Below, one piece after another: positions 34,310-41,190 of a stretch of 64,000 nt of DNA. Source of the stretch: DATEOR01 sp036279015 (GTDB lineage: Bacteria > Actinomycetota > Thermoleophilia > Gaiellales > Gaiellaceae); assembly GCA_036279015.1 (NCBI GenBank), contig DASUJY010000060.1, forward strand, positions 21,878-85,877, in the 5' to 3' direction. Under the pieces are notes generated by a model. That model saw only the letters and a list, made by a program, of their open reading frames with translations, was not told where the DNA came from and did not search any database. The translations under genes were made by a program, and so were the position numbers. Numbering within the stretch: position 1 is the first letter of the stretch; every line of letters starts with the position of its first letter.

Positions 34310-36335
34310 ATTCGGTCAGGACCGCGACGCACGTTCCGAAGCTGGAGAAGTCGCATGGAGCGCCGCCTCCGCCGCCCTGGTTGAGCGCGTCGATGTACTT
34401 GATGAAGTGGCCGACGATGTAGCCGCCGCCCGGGACTGGATCGGCTCCGGGGCACGGATCGCCCTGCCCGCCGCCGTTGCCGGGGGCGCTGAAGCCGGTG
34501 ACGTAGAAGGTTGCGAAGTTGACGATCGGGACGACGGCGTTGCCGCTTCCGCCGAACGATCCGAACGGGGTGACGAAGACCGGGATGAGTCGCGGGTCTC
34601 CGTCGGGGATGTCCTCGGGGATCGTGATGACCCCGTCGCCGTTTGCGTCCGTCCAGTGGTTCGGGTTGACGCACGAGTTGGAGCCGCCCTGCGTGCGGTC
34701 GAGCATCCCCTGGGTGACCTGGCCGTTCTGGCCGCCCGTCTGCGTCCGCACGCAGTACCAGTCGGCGGTCTGCGGAAGCACGTAGTACTGGTACGACTCG
34801 CAGGGAATGCCGGGGTTGATGGCGTAGGTCGGCGTGCAGCCGCTCCCGAGCTCGTCGCGGAGGTTTGCGCCCTCCTGGCAATCGAGCGCCTGGTTCTGGC
34901 TCCCGCCGACGACCTTGAGGTAGACGGGAGCCGCGTTCGGGTCGGTCGAGTTCGCCTGGAGGCTCTCCTCGACGCCGATCGTGACGCTCAGGTTGTGCGT
35001 GCCGAAGGCGAGCGAGTTCGCGCCGGGGCCGATCTCGGAGACGCTGACGTAGTCCACCGGGCCGCTCGTCGCCGAGGAGGCGGAGAACGAGCGATGGACG
35101 CTCGTGAGCGTCTGGGCGGACGACGTCGCCGTCTTCCAGTTGAGGTCGATCGAGTGGGCGAGCCCGTCCGCGGGCATGCCGGGGTAGCCGGCCGCCGCGG
35201 TCGTCGTCCAGTAGCCGGCGTTGGCGCCCGAGACGTTGTACGTGAGCGCGCAGCCCTTGGGGTTCGCTCCGCCGTTCGGGCAGCCCCAGCCGGCCACCTT
35301 CACCTCCGCGCCGATCCCGCCCTGGGCGGGCGGCAGCGACGGGTCGGGGCCGGTCGGGCCGAAGTCGATCATCGTCTTGACCCCGACGGTGCACCCGGCG
35401 TTGAGAAGGAAGTACGGGGCCGAGTCGTCGCCGCACCCGACGCGATACAGGATCGTGTCGCGGACAATCGGGGCGAGGGGCGTTCCGGTTCCGGCCGTCG
35501 AGTAGCCGTGGATGAAGCTGAGGCCGGTGAAGCCCGTCACCGTTCCGGTCGCGTCGATCGTGACGCTGTAGCACTCGACCAGGACCTCGTTGCAGATCGC
35601 GCTGAGCGTCCCCCCGGTCGGCGCCCAGCCCTGCCTGCCGCTCAGCGCGATGATCACGGTGTTGTTCGCCGCCGAGATGTCTACGGGCGTTGCCGCGCCG
35701 CTCCAGGTCGTCACGGTCTTGCCGTTCAGCGTCGTCGACACGCCCTTGCTGAGACTCTCTGTCGCGAGCACGGTCCCGGTGCCGGCGTTTACGAAGATCG
35801 CCGCGGCGGCGGTCGGGTTGTTGTCGGGAACGCCGACGGGCAGCGCGCCCGCCGAAGTCGTCTGCTGCTGGATCTCGACGCGGGCGTGCGCGTTGATCGC
35901 GGGGACAAGGCTTCCTGCCAGCCCGAAGAAGAAGGGCAGGTCGCCCTCGGTGATCTTGACGTCGACGTGCTTGGCGGCGCACGGTCCGCCGCCGTCGCTG
36001 TAGTCGCTGCCCCCGTCGTTCCAGTACTGGCCCGAGTTGATGAGGACGTGGACGTTCGCGTCGTCCGTCGGCGGCACCTGCGCGTTGAACCGCGTGGCCT
36101 GGGTCGGATCGCCGGCGTAGCGGCGCGCCTCGGCCTCGACCGGCGCATCGGCGCACGGGATCCGGAAGACGCCTCCCGCTGCGAGCGCGCCTGCGTCGGC
36201 CTGCAGCTGCAGATGGCGCTTGTGCTCGAACCAGTGTCCGACGTCGAGCACGAAGCTCGCGAAGAGGATGATGACGGGGAGGCAGACCGCCACCAGCACG
36301 AGGACGCCGCCCCGCTCGTCGCGGAAGATGCTCAT
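34308..36335 (-). CDS. TadG-like pilus locus protein with a large extracellular region and EF-hand loop
   Basis: Protein of about 675 residues. The N-terminus is the TadE/TadG-type anchor: basic start, ERGGVLVLVAVCLPVIILFA, then LDVGHWFEHKRHLQLQADAG. The rest is a long extracellular beta-rich, Gly/Ser/Thr-rich region with several cysteines. Residues 563-575 form a consensus calcium loop, DANGDGVITIPED. TadG proteins in other bacteria are minor pseudopilin-like or anchor proteins of the Tad pilus, usually shorter. The ATG at 36335 gives an ATGA overlap with tadE; ATG 36341 is an alternative. This may be a minor adhesin-like subunit; the calcium binding is predicted from the loop only. Confidence 0.8.
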   Translation of the reverse strand: MSIFRDERGGVLVLVAVCLPVIILFASFVLDVGHWFEHKRHLQLQADAGALAAGGVFRIPCADAPVEAEARRYAGDPTQATRFNAQVPPTDDANVHVLINSGQYWNDGGSDYSDGGGPCAAKHVDVKITEGDLPFFFGLAGSLVPAINAHARVEIQQQTTSAGALPVGVPDNNPTAAAAIFVNAGTGTVLATESLSKGVSTTLNGKTVTTWSGAATPVDISAANNTVIIALSGRQGWAPTGGTLSAICNEVLVECYSVTIDATGTVTGFTGLSFIHGYSTAGTGTPLAPIVRDTILYRVGCGDDSAPYFLLNAGCTVGVKTMIDFGPTGPDPSLPPAQGGIGAEVKVAGWGCPNGGANPKGCALTYNVSGANAGYWTTTAAAGYPGMPADGLAHSIDLNWKTATSSAQTLTSVHRSFSASSATSGPVDYVSVSEIGPGANSLAFGTHNLSVTIGVEESLQANSTDPNAAPVYLKVVGGSQNQALDCQEGANLRDELGSGCTPTYAINPGIPCESYQYYVLPQTADWYCVRTQTGGQNGQVTQGMLDRTQGGSNSCVNPNHWTDANGDGVITIPEDIPDGDPRLIPVFVTPFGSFGGSGNAVVPIVNFATFYVTGFSAPGNGGGQGDPCPGADPVPGGGYIVGHFIKYIDALNQGGGGGAPCDFSSFGTCVAVLTE

Positions 36336-36832
36336 GCGCATCCGGCTGAGTAATTGGTCGGGCGAGCCTCGAGCCTCATCGTGGCCGAGCCGGTGATCGA
36401 GAGGTCGCCGGCCGAGAGCTTGTTGCCGATGAACGGGAGCAGAAAGTAGTGGGACGTGACCGTGACCCGGACGGGATCGCCGACGTTCGAGGTCCCGCTG
36501 GGAAAGGAGATGCAGACCTGGGCCTGGTCGCCCGCCGGAACGGAGTCGGTCCCGCCGTCTCGGAGCTCGCCCGTCGTCGCCTGGCTGCGAACGTAGTCCT
36601 GGAGCGTTCCGCCGCCCGGGTTGTGGTTCACGACCGCCCACCTCGCCCCTTCATTGGCGAGATGGGTCGAGTCGATCCAGTAGTTGAAAGCCTTGCCGAA
36701 ATCGAGCATGCCGAGCAGCAGCGTCAGAAGCAGGGGAAGTACGAGCGCGAACTCGACGAGAGCGGCGCCGGATTCCGATCGGAATCGGCTGCCGAAAAGC
36801 GGCCGCGATTCAGAGGCCGGCGACAATCGCAT
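36332..36832 (-). CDS. tadE: TadE-like minor pseudopilin
   Basis: Protein of 166 residues with the TadE signature SESGAALVEFALVLPLLLTL, a pilin-like N-terminal hydrophobic segment with the conserved Glu. A globular extracellular part follows, with NEGARWAVVNHNPGG and a final cysteine. TadE proteins are processed like pilins and needed for Flp pilus formation. The start overlaps the end of the flp gene by 23 bases. Confidence 0.88.
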   Translation of the reverse strand: MRLSPASESRPLFGSRFRSESGAALVEFALVLPLLLTLLLGMLDFGKAFNYWIDSTHLANEGARWAVVNHNPGGGTLQDYVRSQATTGELRDGGTDSVPAGDQAQVCISFPSGTSNVGDPVRVTVTSHYFLLPFIGNKLSAGDLSITGSATMRLEARPTNYSAGCA

Positions 36833-36989
36833 CCAGCATCACTCTCAATTTGTCGAGAAGCGCGCCGACATTCGTGCCGACGAGCGTCAACATCGCGACC
36901 GAGACCGACGCGACAAAGGCGAGTATGAGCGCATATTCGACGATCGCCTGTCCGGATTCGGATTCATGTTCGTAACGCAGCTTGGTCAT
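36810..36989 (-). CDS. flp: Flp/Fap-type pilin, second copy
   Basis: Pilin precursor of 59 residues. A short charged leader (MTKLRYEHESESG) precedes QAIVEYALILAFVASVSVAM, the class IVb pilin hydrophobic segment with Glu at the expected fifth position after the likely Gly cleavage site. A short polar C-terminus follows. The ATG has AAAGGA seven bases upstream. It lies downstream of the first pilin gene, separated by a 22-bp hairpin. It may be a minor pilin or the major one; sequence cannot say. Confidence 0.88.
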   Translation of the reverse strand: MTKLRYEHESESGQAIVEYALILAFVASVSVAMLTLVGTNVGALLDKLRVMLDAIVAGL

Positions 36990-37028
36990 GATTCGTTTCC
37001 TTTCTTGCTTGATGCCGCCAGCGCGCGT

Positions 37029-37080
37029 CCCAGCCTCGTCTCGCAGCGCCACACGGTGGCGTAGCGAGACGAAGGCTGGG
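37029..37080 (-). terminator. Long stem-loop between the two flp pilin genes
   Basis: A 52-base near-perfect hairpin: CCCAGCC and GGCTGGG, then TCGTCTCGC with GCGAGACGA, then CGCCAC with GTGGCG around an ACG loop. In all 22 base pairs with one bulged base and one two-base internal loop. It lies in the 108-base gap after the first pilin gene on the transcribed strand. No T-run follows, so partial termination or protection of the upstream pilin message is more likely than full termination. Confidence 0.6.
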
Positions 37081-37097
37081 CATGTGATGCGCGCCTG

Positions 37098-37277
37098 TTA
37101 CGGCCCGACGGCGCCGGCGAGTGCCGTCTCGATCTTCTGAAAGATCGCCGTAACGTCCGTCCCGATCAGCGTCAGCACGGCGATCGCGACGACCGAGACG
37201 AGTCCGAGGATGAGCGCGTACTCAACCATCGCCTGGCCCTCTTCGTCCCGCTTGATGAGCTGGAGGAACTTCCGCAT
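37098..37277 (-). CDS. flp: Flp/Fap-type pilin, first copy
   Basis: Pilin precursor of 59 residues, first gene of the tad operon. Leader MRKFLQLIKRDEEG, then QAMVEYALILGLVSVVAIAV with Glu five residues after the Gly of the cleavage site, then TLIGTDVTAIFQKIETALAG. The ribosome site GGAGGTGA five bases before the ATG is a near-perfect match to the 16S rRNA end, the strongest in the locus, as expected for an abundant structural subunit. Confidence 0.92.
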   Translation of the reverse strand: MRKFLQLIKRDEEGQAMVEYALILGLVSVVAIAVLTLIGTDVTAIFQKIETALAGAVGP

Positions 37278-37534
37278 GCGATTCACCTCCCTCCCTCTCC
37301 CGAAGGCGCCAACGGGGCGATGCGACTGCGAGGACGCCTGCTCCCTGAATTGACGCGCGGTTTACGTTCTGTCACTTCTTCGACAATAAGAAGGAGACAA
37401 ATCGCCACAACCATCGTCGGAGCGGACTTGAGCCTGCGGGCGGGCGGTGGAATTCGATTAGGGTTTGAGAGCACTACCCATTCGATAGCCACCCGTCCGA
37501 TCTGCATCCGGCGATCGGTGGGGAACGGCAGCGG
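37278..37534. other. Divergent regulatory region of the tad locus
   Basis: 257 bases between the first pilin gene (leftward) and the prepilin peptidase gene (rightward). It contains the pilin ribosome site GGAGGTGA (37283-37290) and unusually A/T-rich patches for this genome around 37355-37400. On the minus strand TTGTCG and TAAACC about 16 bases apart form a possible promoter for the pilin operon. No further gene was seen. Confidence 0.4.
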
Positions 37535-38158
37535 ATGATTTTCGCCCGTCCTGGTAGTGGTCTCGATATGCGCGCCGCGATACGCTCGGAACTAGAAATG
37601 ACCGCGTCGACGGAATCAGCGCGAATTACGCGACGTGACTGGCCCAGGGCAGCCGCTTTCCTGCTCGCCGGGTGCGGTGTCGTGCTCGCCTTCGCCGTCT
37701 TCGGGCTGAACGGCTCGGGGCTCGTCGCCGCCCTCGACATCGGGGTGCTCGTCGTCCTCGCGTGGGTCGACTTCGACCGGCGCCTGCTTCCGAACCGCAT
37801 CGTCCTGCCCTCGGCGGCCTTCGTCTTCGCGGCGCAGGTCGCGCTTGCTCCCGGCCACGCGCTCGAGCTCGGCGCGTACGCGCTCGGGACTGCACTCGTG
37901 CTGCTCCTCGCGTACCTCGTCTACCCCGCGGGCCTCGGTCTCGGCGACGTGAAGCTCGGACTCCTCCTCGGCGCGTCGCTCGGAGGCGCCGTCGTCTTGG
38001 GCCTCCTGGTCGGGACGCTCGCGGCGGCCGCCGCGGCGGTAGCCGTCCTGATCCGGGAGGGGAGCGCGGGTCGCAAGGCGAGCCTGCCGCTCGGGACCTT
38101 CCTCGCCTTCGGCGCGATCGTCGCGCTCTTCGTCGCCCAGCCGCCCCTCGCGGGGTGA
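37535..38158 (+). CDS. tadV: A24-family prepilin peptidase (TadV/CpaA type)
   Basis: Membrane aspartyl protease of 207 residues that would remove the pilin leader peptides. The two catalytic aspartates are in VLAWVDFDRRLLPNRIV and in GLGLGDVKLGLLLG (GxGD). About six membrane segments are present. It lacks the N-methyltransferase domain of bifunctional PilD, as expected for Tad systems. It is divergent from the pilin operon. The start is uncertain: ATGs at 37568 and 37598 are also in frame before the first helix. Confidence 0.88.
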   Translation: MIFARPGSGLDMRAAIRSELEMTASTESARITRRDWPRAAAFLLAGCGVVLAFAVFGLNGSGLVAALDIGVLVVLAWVDFDRRLLPNRIVLPSAAFVFAAQVALAPGHALELGAYALGTALVLLLAYLVYPAGLGLGDVKLGLLLGASLGGAVVLGLLVGTLAAAAAAVAVLIREGSAGRKASLPLGTFLAFGAIVALFVAQPPLAG

Positions 38159-38165
38159 CGCGGGC

Positions 38166-38489
38166 GTGAAGCACGTGATCGCGGTGCGCATCCGCCCGAA
38201 CGTCGTCCTCCCCGAGCTCGAGCTCGGCCCCGATCGCTCGGTGCCGATCTCCGATGCCCCGGACACGCGGACGAGCGGCGACGCCCTCTGGCGCAAGCTG
38301 GCGGCCGTGATCAGGGCGCTTCGGCTCGACGGGGACGAGGTACGCCGCCGGCTGAGCCGCGACCCGCGCTATGCCGCCTACGAAGGCCTCGAGCTCCCGC
38401 CCGGTCGCCGTTTCGTCACCGAGGACGAGGCGCGGAGGCTGGTCGCGCTCGGGCTCGCCGATCCCGTCCACGCTCCGCCGGCGGCCTGA
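38166..38489 (+). CDS. Hypothetical protein
   Basis: 107 residues, unrecognised. It starts with a GTG seven bases after the prepilin peptidase stop and ends directly against the next ATG (TGAATG), so it is likely co-transcribed with both. The N-terminal half is rich in Pro, Asp and Val; the C-terminal half is charged and probably helical (DEARRLVALGLADPV). No membrane segment or metal motif is visible. Confidence 0.6.
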   Translation: MKHVIAVRIRPNVVLPELELGPDRSVPISDAPDTRTSGDALWRKLAAVIRALRLDGDEVRRRLSRDPRYAAYEGLELPPGRRFVTEDEARRLVALGLADPVHAPPAA

Positions 38490-38678
38490 ATGGACCTCGC
38501 CGGCGCACGGGAGCTCGCGAAGCGGCTCGAGAGCGCGCGCGAAGCCGTCGGCGGCTGGAGACGGCTCGAGGTCGTCCGCCTCTATCCGCGAGCGCGGCCT
38601 CGGGTCGACGAGCTGCGGATCTACGTGCAGCGCGGTGGCCGGCTGGAGCGGAGCGAGCGCAGGCGCGAAAGGCCCTGA
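38490..38678 (+). CDS. Hypothetical small basic protein
   Basis: 62 residues, rich in Arg and Glu, with a predicted helix (ARELAKRLESAREAVGGW) followed by a beta-like stretch (RLEVVRLYPRARPRVDELRI). Starts immediately after the previous stop, which is the main reason to believe it is translated. Family unknown. Confidence 0.5.
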   Translation: MDLAGARELAKRLESAREAVGGWRRLEVVRLYPRARPRVDELRIYVQRGGRLERSERRRERP

Positions 38679-38731
38679 GCCCGGGCACGGGGCGCTATCC
38701 TCGCCGCCTCAGGGCGAAACGAGGAGGACGC

Positions 38732-39019
38732 ATGCCGAAGTACCTGATGCTCTCGAGGCTCAGCGAGCAGGGACTACAGACGCTCCGCGCCAATCCCGAC
38801 CGCGTCGGGGAGGTGAACAAGGACGTCGAGGAGCTCGGCGTGAAGGTGCTCGAGCAGTGGTTCCTCCTCGGCCCGCACGACTTCGTGAACATCGTCGAGG
38901 CAGCCGACGCCTCTGCGATCGCCAAGGTGTCGATCGCCCTCGGCGCGCGCGGGAGCGTGCACACCGAGTCCTACGAGATGCTCGAGGTCGACGACCTCGC
39001 CAAGCTGCTCGGGGAATAG
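38732..39019 (+). CDS. GYD-domain protein
   Basis: Protein of 95 residues matching the small GYD/DUF1488-like ferredoxin-fold family: MPKYLMLSRLSEQGLQTLRA, GVKVLEQWFLLGPHDFVNIV, ALGARGSVHTESYEML. Family members are single-domain cytoplasmic proteins of unknown role, often found as free-standing genes. A good AGGAGGA ribosome site precedes the ATG. Its stop (TAG) directly abuts the ATG of the next small gene. Confidence 0.75.
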   Translation: MPKYLMLSRLSEQGLQTLRANPDRVGEVNKDVEELGVKVLEQWFLLGPHDFVNIVEAADASAIAKVSIALGARGSVHTESYEMLEVDDLAKLLGE

Positions 39020-39241
39020 ATGGCCGAGCCGCCCCGGCTGCCGGACTGGCTGAGGGCCGAGGTGGCCGAGTGGCCGCAAGATGCTTTCGGCGCCCACCAG
39101 GCGCGCCTCCTTCTCAGGGACGGCACGGTGATCGCGCCCGTCGCGATCCTGCCGAGCGGCGACATCGTCGGCTGGGGCGGGGCGGGTGAGGTCGAATTCG
39201 ACGCGGACGACATCGTCGCGATCGAGCGGATCGACGAGTGA
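39020..39241 (+). CDS. Hypothetical small acidic protein
   Basis: 73 residues, unrecognised, rich in Asp, Glu and Ala, with a beta-like core (LLLRDGTVIAPVAILPSGDI). It starts directly after the GYD protein stop and is surely co-translated. It ends 16 bases from the convergent psuG gene. Confidence 0.6.
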   Translation: MAEPPRLPDWLRAEVAEWPQDAFGAHQARLLLRDGTVIAPVAILPSGDIVGWGGAGEVEFDADDIVAIERIDE

Positions 39242-39257
39242 TTCGGCAGGCCGGCCG

Positions 39258-40157
39258 CTAATCCAGCTTCGAGTACGCGACCGCGATCTCGGCGGCGAGC
39301 GCCGCGTTCTCGACGATCAGGCGCTTGTTCACCTCGATCGTGCGCCCGTCGCTCTTCTCGTGCAGGTACGAGAGCACGAACGGCGTCACGGCCTGCCCCC
39401 GGATCCCCCGTTTCGCGGCCTCGGCCACTCCCTCCTCGATCAGAGGATCGACGTCGAGGCTCTCGTCGGGCGGGCGGCCGAGCACGATGCCGGAATGGCG
39501 GCCGAGGCGCCAGTGGAACTGGGCGATCTGCGCTGCCTCGTCGGCCGTCTCGACGCGCTGGGAGACGGGCGGCCCGCCGCCGGCCTTGTAGAAGAGCGGG
39601 ATCTCCTCGGTGCGCCAGCCGAGCACGGGCACCCCGAGCGTCTCGAGCACCTCCGCGGTGGCGTCCACGTCGAGGATCGACTTGGCGCCCGAGGCGACCA
39701 CGAGCGCCTCCGTCCGCCCGAGCTCGCCGAGGTCGGCCGAGACGTCGAGCGTCTGCGCCCAGCCGCGGTGGACGCCGCCGATGCCACCCGTGCCCATGAA
39801 GCCGATCCCCGCTGCGCGGCAGACCGCGAGCGTCGCGCCGACCGTCGTCGCCCCGAGCTCCTTTTGCATCGCGCAGGCGGCGAGGTCGCGCGGGCCGACC
39901 TTGCGCGCCTCCGGCGAGCTCGCGAAGCGCTCCAGCTCTCCCTCCTCGAGCCCGACGCAGATGCGCCCGTCGATCACGCCGATCGTCGCGGGCACCGCCC
40001 AGGCGACCCGCACGCGGCGCTCGGCCTCGGCCGCCACCTCGGCGCCGACGCCGTCGGGGAACCCGTGCGCGACGAGCGTCGTCTCGAGGGCGACGACCGG
40101 CCGGCGCGACTCGAGCGCGGCCCGCACCTCGGGGTGGATTCGGAGCAGGTCGGTCAT
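39258..40157 (-). CDS. psuG: Pseudouridine-5'-phosphate glycosidase
   Basis: Cytoplasmic enzyme of 299 residues that splits pseudouridine 5'-phosphate into uracil and ribose 5-phosphate. Family-wide segments are present: VVALETTLVAHGFP, ATIGVIDGRICVGL, KVGPRDLAACAMQKELGATT, GTGGIGGVHRGWAQTLDVSA and ASGAKSILDVDAT, with VNKRLIVENAALAAEIA near the end. It follows the matching kinase with an ATGA overlap. No pseudouridine transporter gene is in view. Confidence 0.94.
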   Translation of the reverse strand: MTDLLRIHPEVRAALESRRPVVALETTLVAHGFPDGVGAEVAAEAERRVRVAWAVPATIGVIDGRICVGLEEGELERFASSPEARKVGPRDLAACAMQKELGATTVGATLAVCRAAGIGFMGTGGIGGVHRGWAQTLDVSADLGELGRTEALVVASGAKSILDVDATAEVLETLGVPVLGWRTEEIPLFYKAGGGPPVSQRVETADEAAQIAQFHWRLGRHSGIVLGRPPDESLDVDPLIEEGVAEAAKRGIRGQAVTPFVLSYLHEKSDGRTIEVNKRLIVENAALAAEIAVAYSKLD

Positions 40158-40945
40158 GGGGGGAAGGCCCCCATGGTTGCCACACAGCGCGCCGCCGCGT
40201 CGAGCCCAAGCTCCGGACCGCCGAGCAGGAAGCCCGCGGCGAGCGCGTCGCCCGCCCCGGTCGTGTCGAGCACCTCGGCCGGCCTGGCCGCGTATTCCCG
40301 CCCGCCGACGACGATTCCGCCGGCCCCTTTCTTCACGACCAGCGTCTCGACCTCGAGGTCGCCGACGAGGGCGGACTCGTCCGCGTTCGCGAAGACCACC
40401 TGCGGGCCGATGCGCTCGAGGAGGTCGCGGAAGGCGCCGACCCCGGCCGCATCGATCGCCGCCGTGGAGGAGAGGTCGACGCTCACGCGCGGCGCGAGCG
40501 CGGCAGCCGCAAGGGCCGCATCGCGGATCGGCGCACGCACGAGGCTGTAGCCGGCGACGTGCAGCCACTCGCAGCCGGCGAGCCAGTCGGCGTCGAGCTC
40601 CTCGGGCGCGAGCTCGGGCGCGATGCCGCGGTCGGTGAGCATCGTCCGCTGCCCGTCGGGCGTGGCGACCGAGACGACCGTCCCCGTGCCACTCTCCTCG
40701 ACGGGCCCGGCGAGGTCGACGCCCCGGCGACCGAGCGCTTCGGTGAGGACGGCGCCGGCGGGGTCGTCCGCCCGCTTGCCGATGAAGCGCGCGTTGCCGC
40801 CGAGCGCCGCGACCCACGCCGCCACGTTGGCCGCCTGGCCGCCGGGCGCGACCCTGCTCCTGCCGTAGGTGTCCGTGTCCTCGGCGATCGGCCCGTCGAG
40901 GCGGACGACGACGTCGAGGAGGAGGTCGCCGAGCGTGCAGATCAC
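40154..40945 (-). CDS. psuK: PfkB-family kinase, likely pseudouridine kinase
   Basis: Ribokinase-like sugar/nucleoside kinase of 263 residues. PfkB features: GDLLLDVVVRLDG at the start, VAPGGQAANVAAWVAALGG, and the C-terminal catalytic signature DTTGAGDALAAGFLLG with the base Asp. It lies upstream of and overlaps pseudouridine-5'-phosphate glycosidase, so the likely step is phosphorylation of pseudouridine, together giving complete pseudouridine breakdown. PfkB members are hard to tell apart, so the substrate rests on the neighbour. The GTG at 40945 is preceded by GGAGA. Confidence 0.85.
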   Translation of the reverse strand: MICTLGDLLLDVVVRLDGPIAEDTDTYGRSRVAPGGQAANVAAWVAALGGNARFIGKRADDPAGAVLTEALGRRGVDLAGPVEESGTGTVVSVATPDGQRTMLTDRGIAPELAPEELDADWLAGCEWLHVAGYSLVRAPIRDAALAAAALAPRVSVDLSSTAAIDAAGVGAFRDLLERIGPQVVFANADESALVGDLEVETLVVKKGAGGIVVGGREYAARPAEVLDTTGAGDALAAGFLLGGPELGLDAAARCVATMGAFPP

Positions 40946-40974
40946 CGAAACGTCTCCAAAGTGGGCTCTGACCC

Positions 40975-40986
40975 TACAATCGCCCC
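40975..40986 (+). promoter_or_regulatory. Candidate leaderless promoter -10 for the 67-residue membrane protein
   Basis: TACAAT followed by six bases and the first GTG of the small gene at 40987. No ribosome site is present in between. Confidence 0.5.
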
Positions 40987-41190
40987 GTGGTGGGTGAGCG
41001 TGGCAAGCGGTTTCGTTCCTTCCTGATCGGCGGCCTCCTCGGGAGCGCCGCCGGCCTCGCCGCGGGCGGCCGGCTGCGGGTGCCGCGCAGGCCGTCGAGA
41101 CGCGAGACGCCCGCCGGTCTCGCCGCCTTCGAGCAGGCGCCCTGCTATGCGGAGGCCGTCGAGCGCGAGGTTCGCGAAGAAGCTCGCTAG
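40987..41190 (+). CDS. Small YtxH-like membrane protein
   Basis: 67 residues: a basic start, one glycine-zipper hydrophobic segment (FLIGGLLGSAAGLAAGG), then a basic and charged tail. The pattern resembles YtxH/glycine-zipper proteins of unknown role. It begins with GTGGTG six bases after TACAAT, and its last four bases overlap the convergent glycosyltransferase gene. Confidence 0.6.
   Translation: MVGERGKRFRSFLIGGLLGSAAGLAAGGRLRVPRRPSRRETPAGLAAFEQAPCYAEAVEREVREEAR

Noticed and set aside
34407..36353. 648-codon frame opposite the TadG-like gene
   Set aside because: Low-complexity Val/Arg/Asp sequence without motifs; the minus strand has the TadG anchor and calcium loop.
40158..40817. Upstream extension of psuG
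   Set aside because: It lies in another frame of psuK, which is clearly a PfkB kinase. The psuG ATG at 40157 overlaps the psuK stop.
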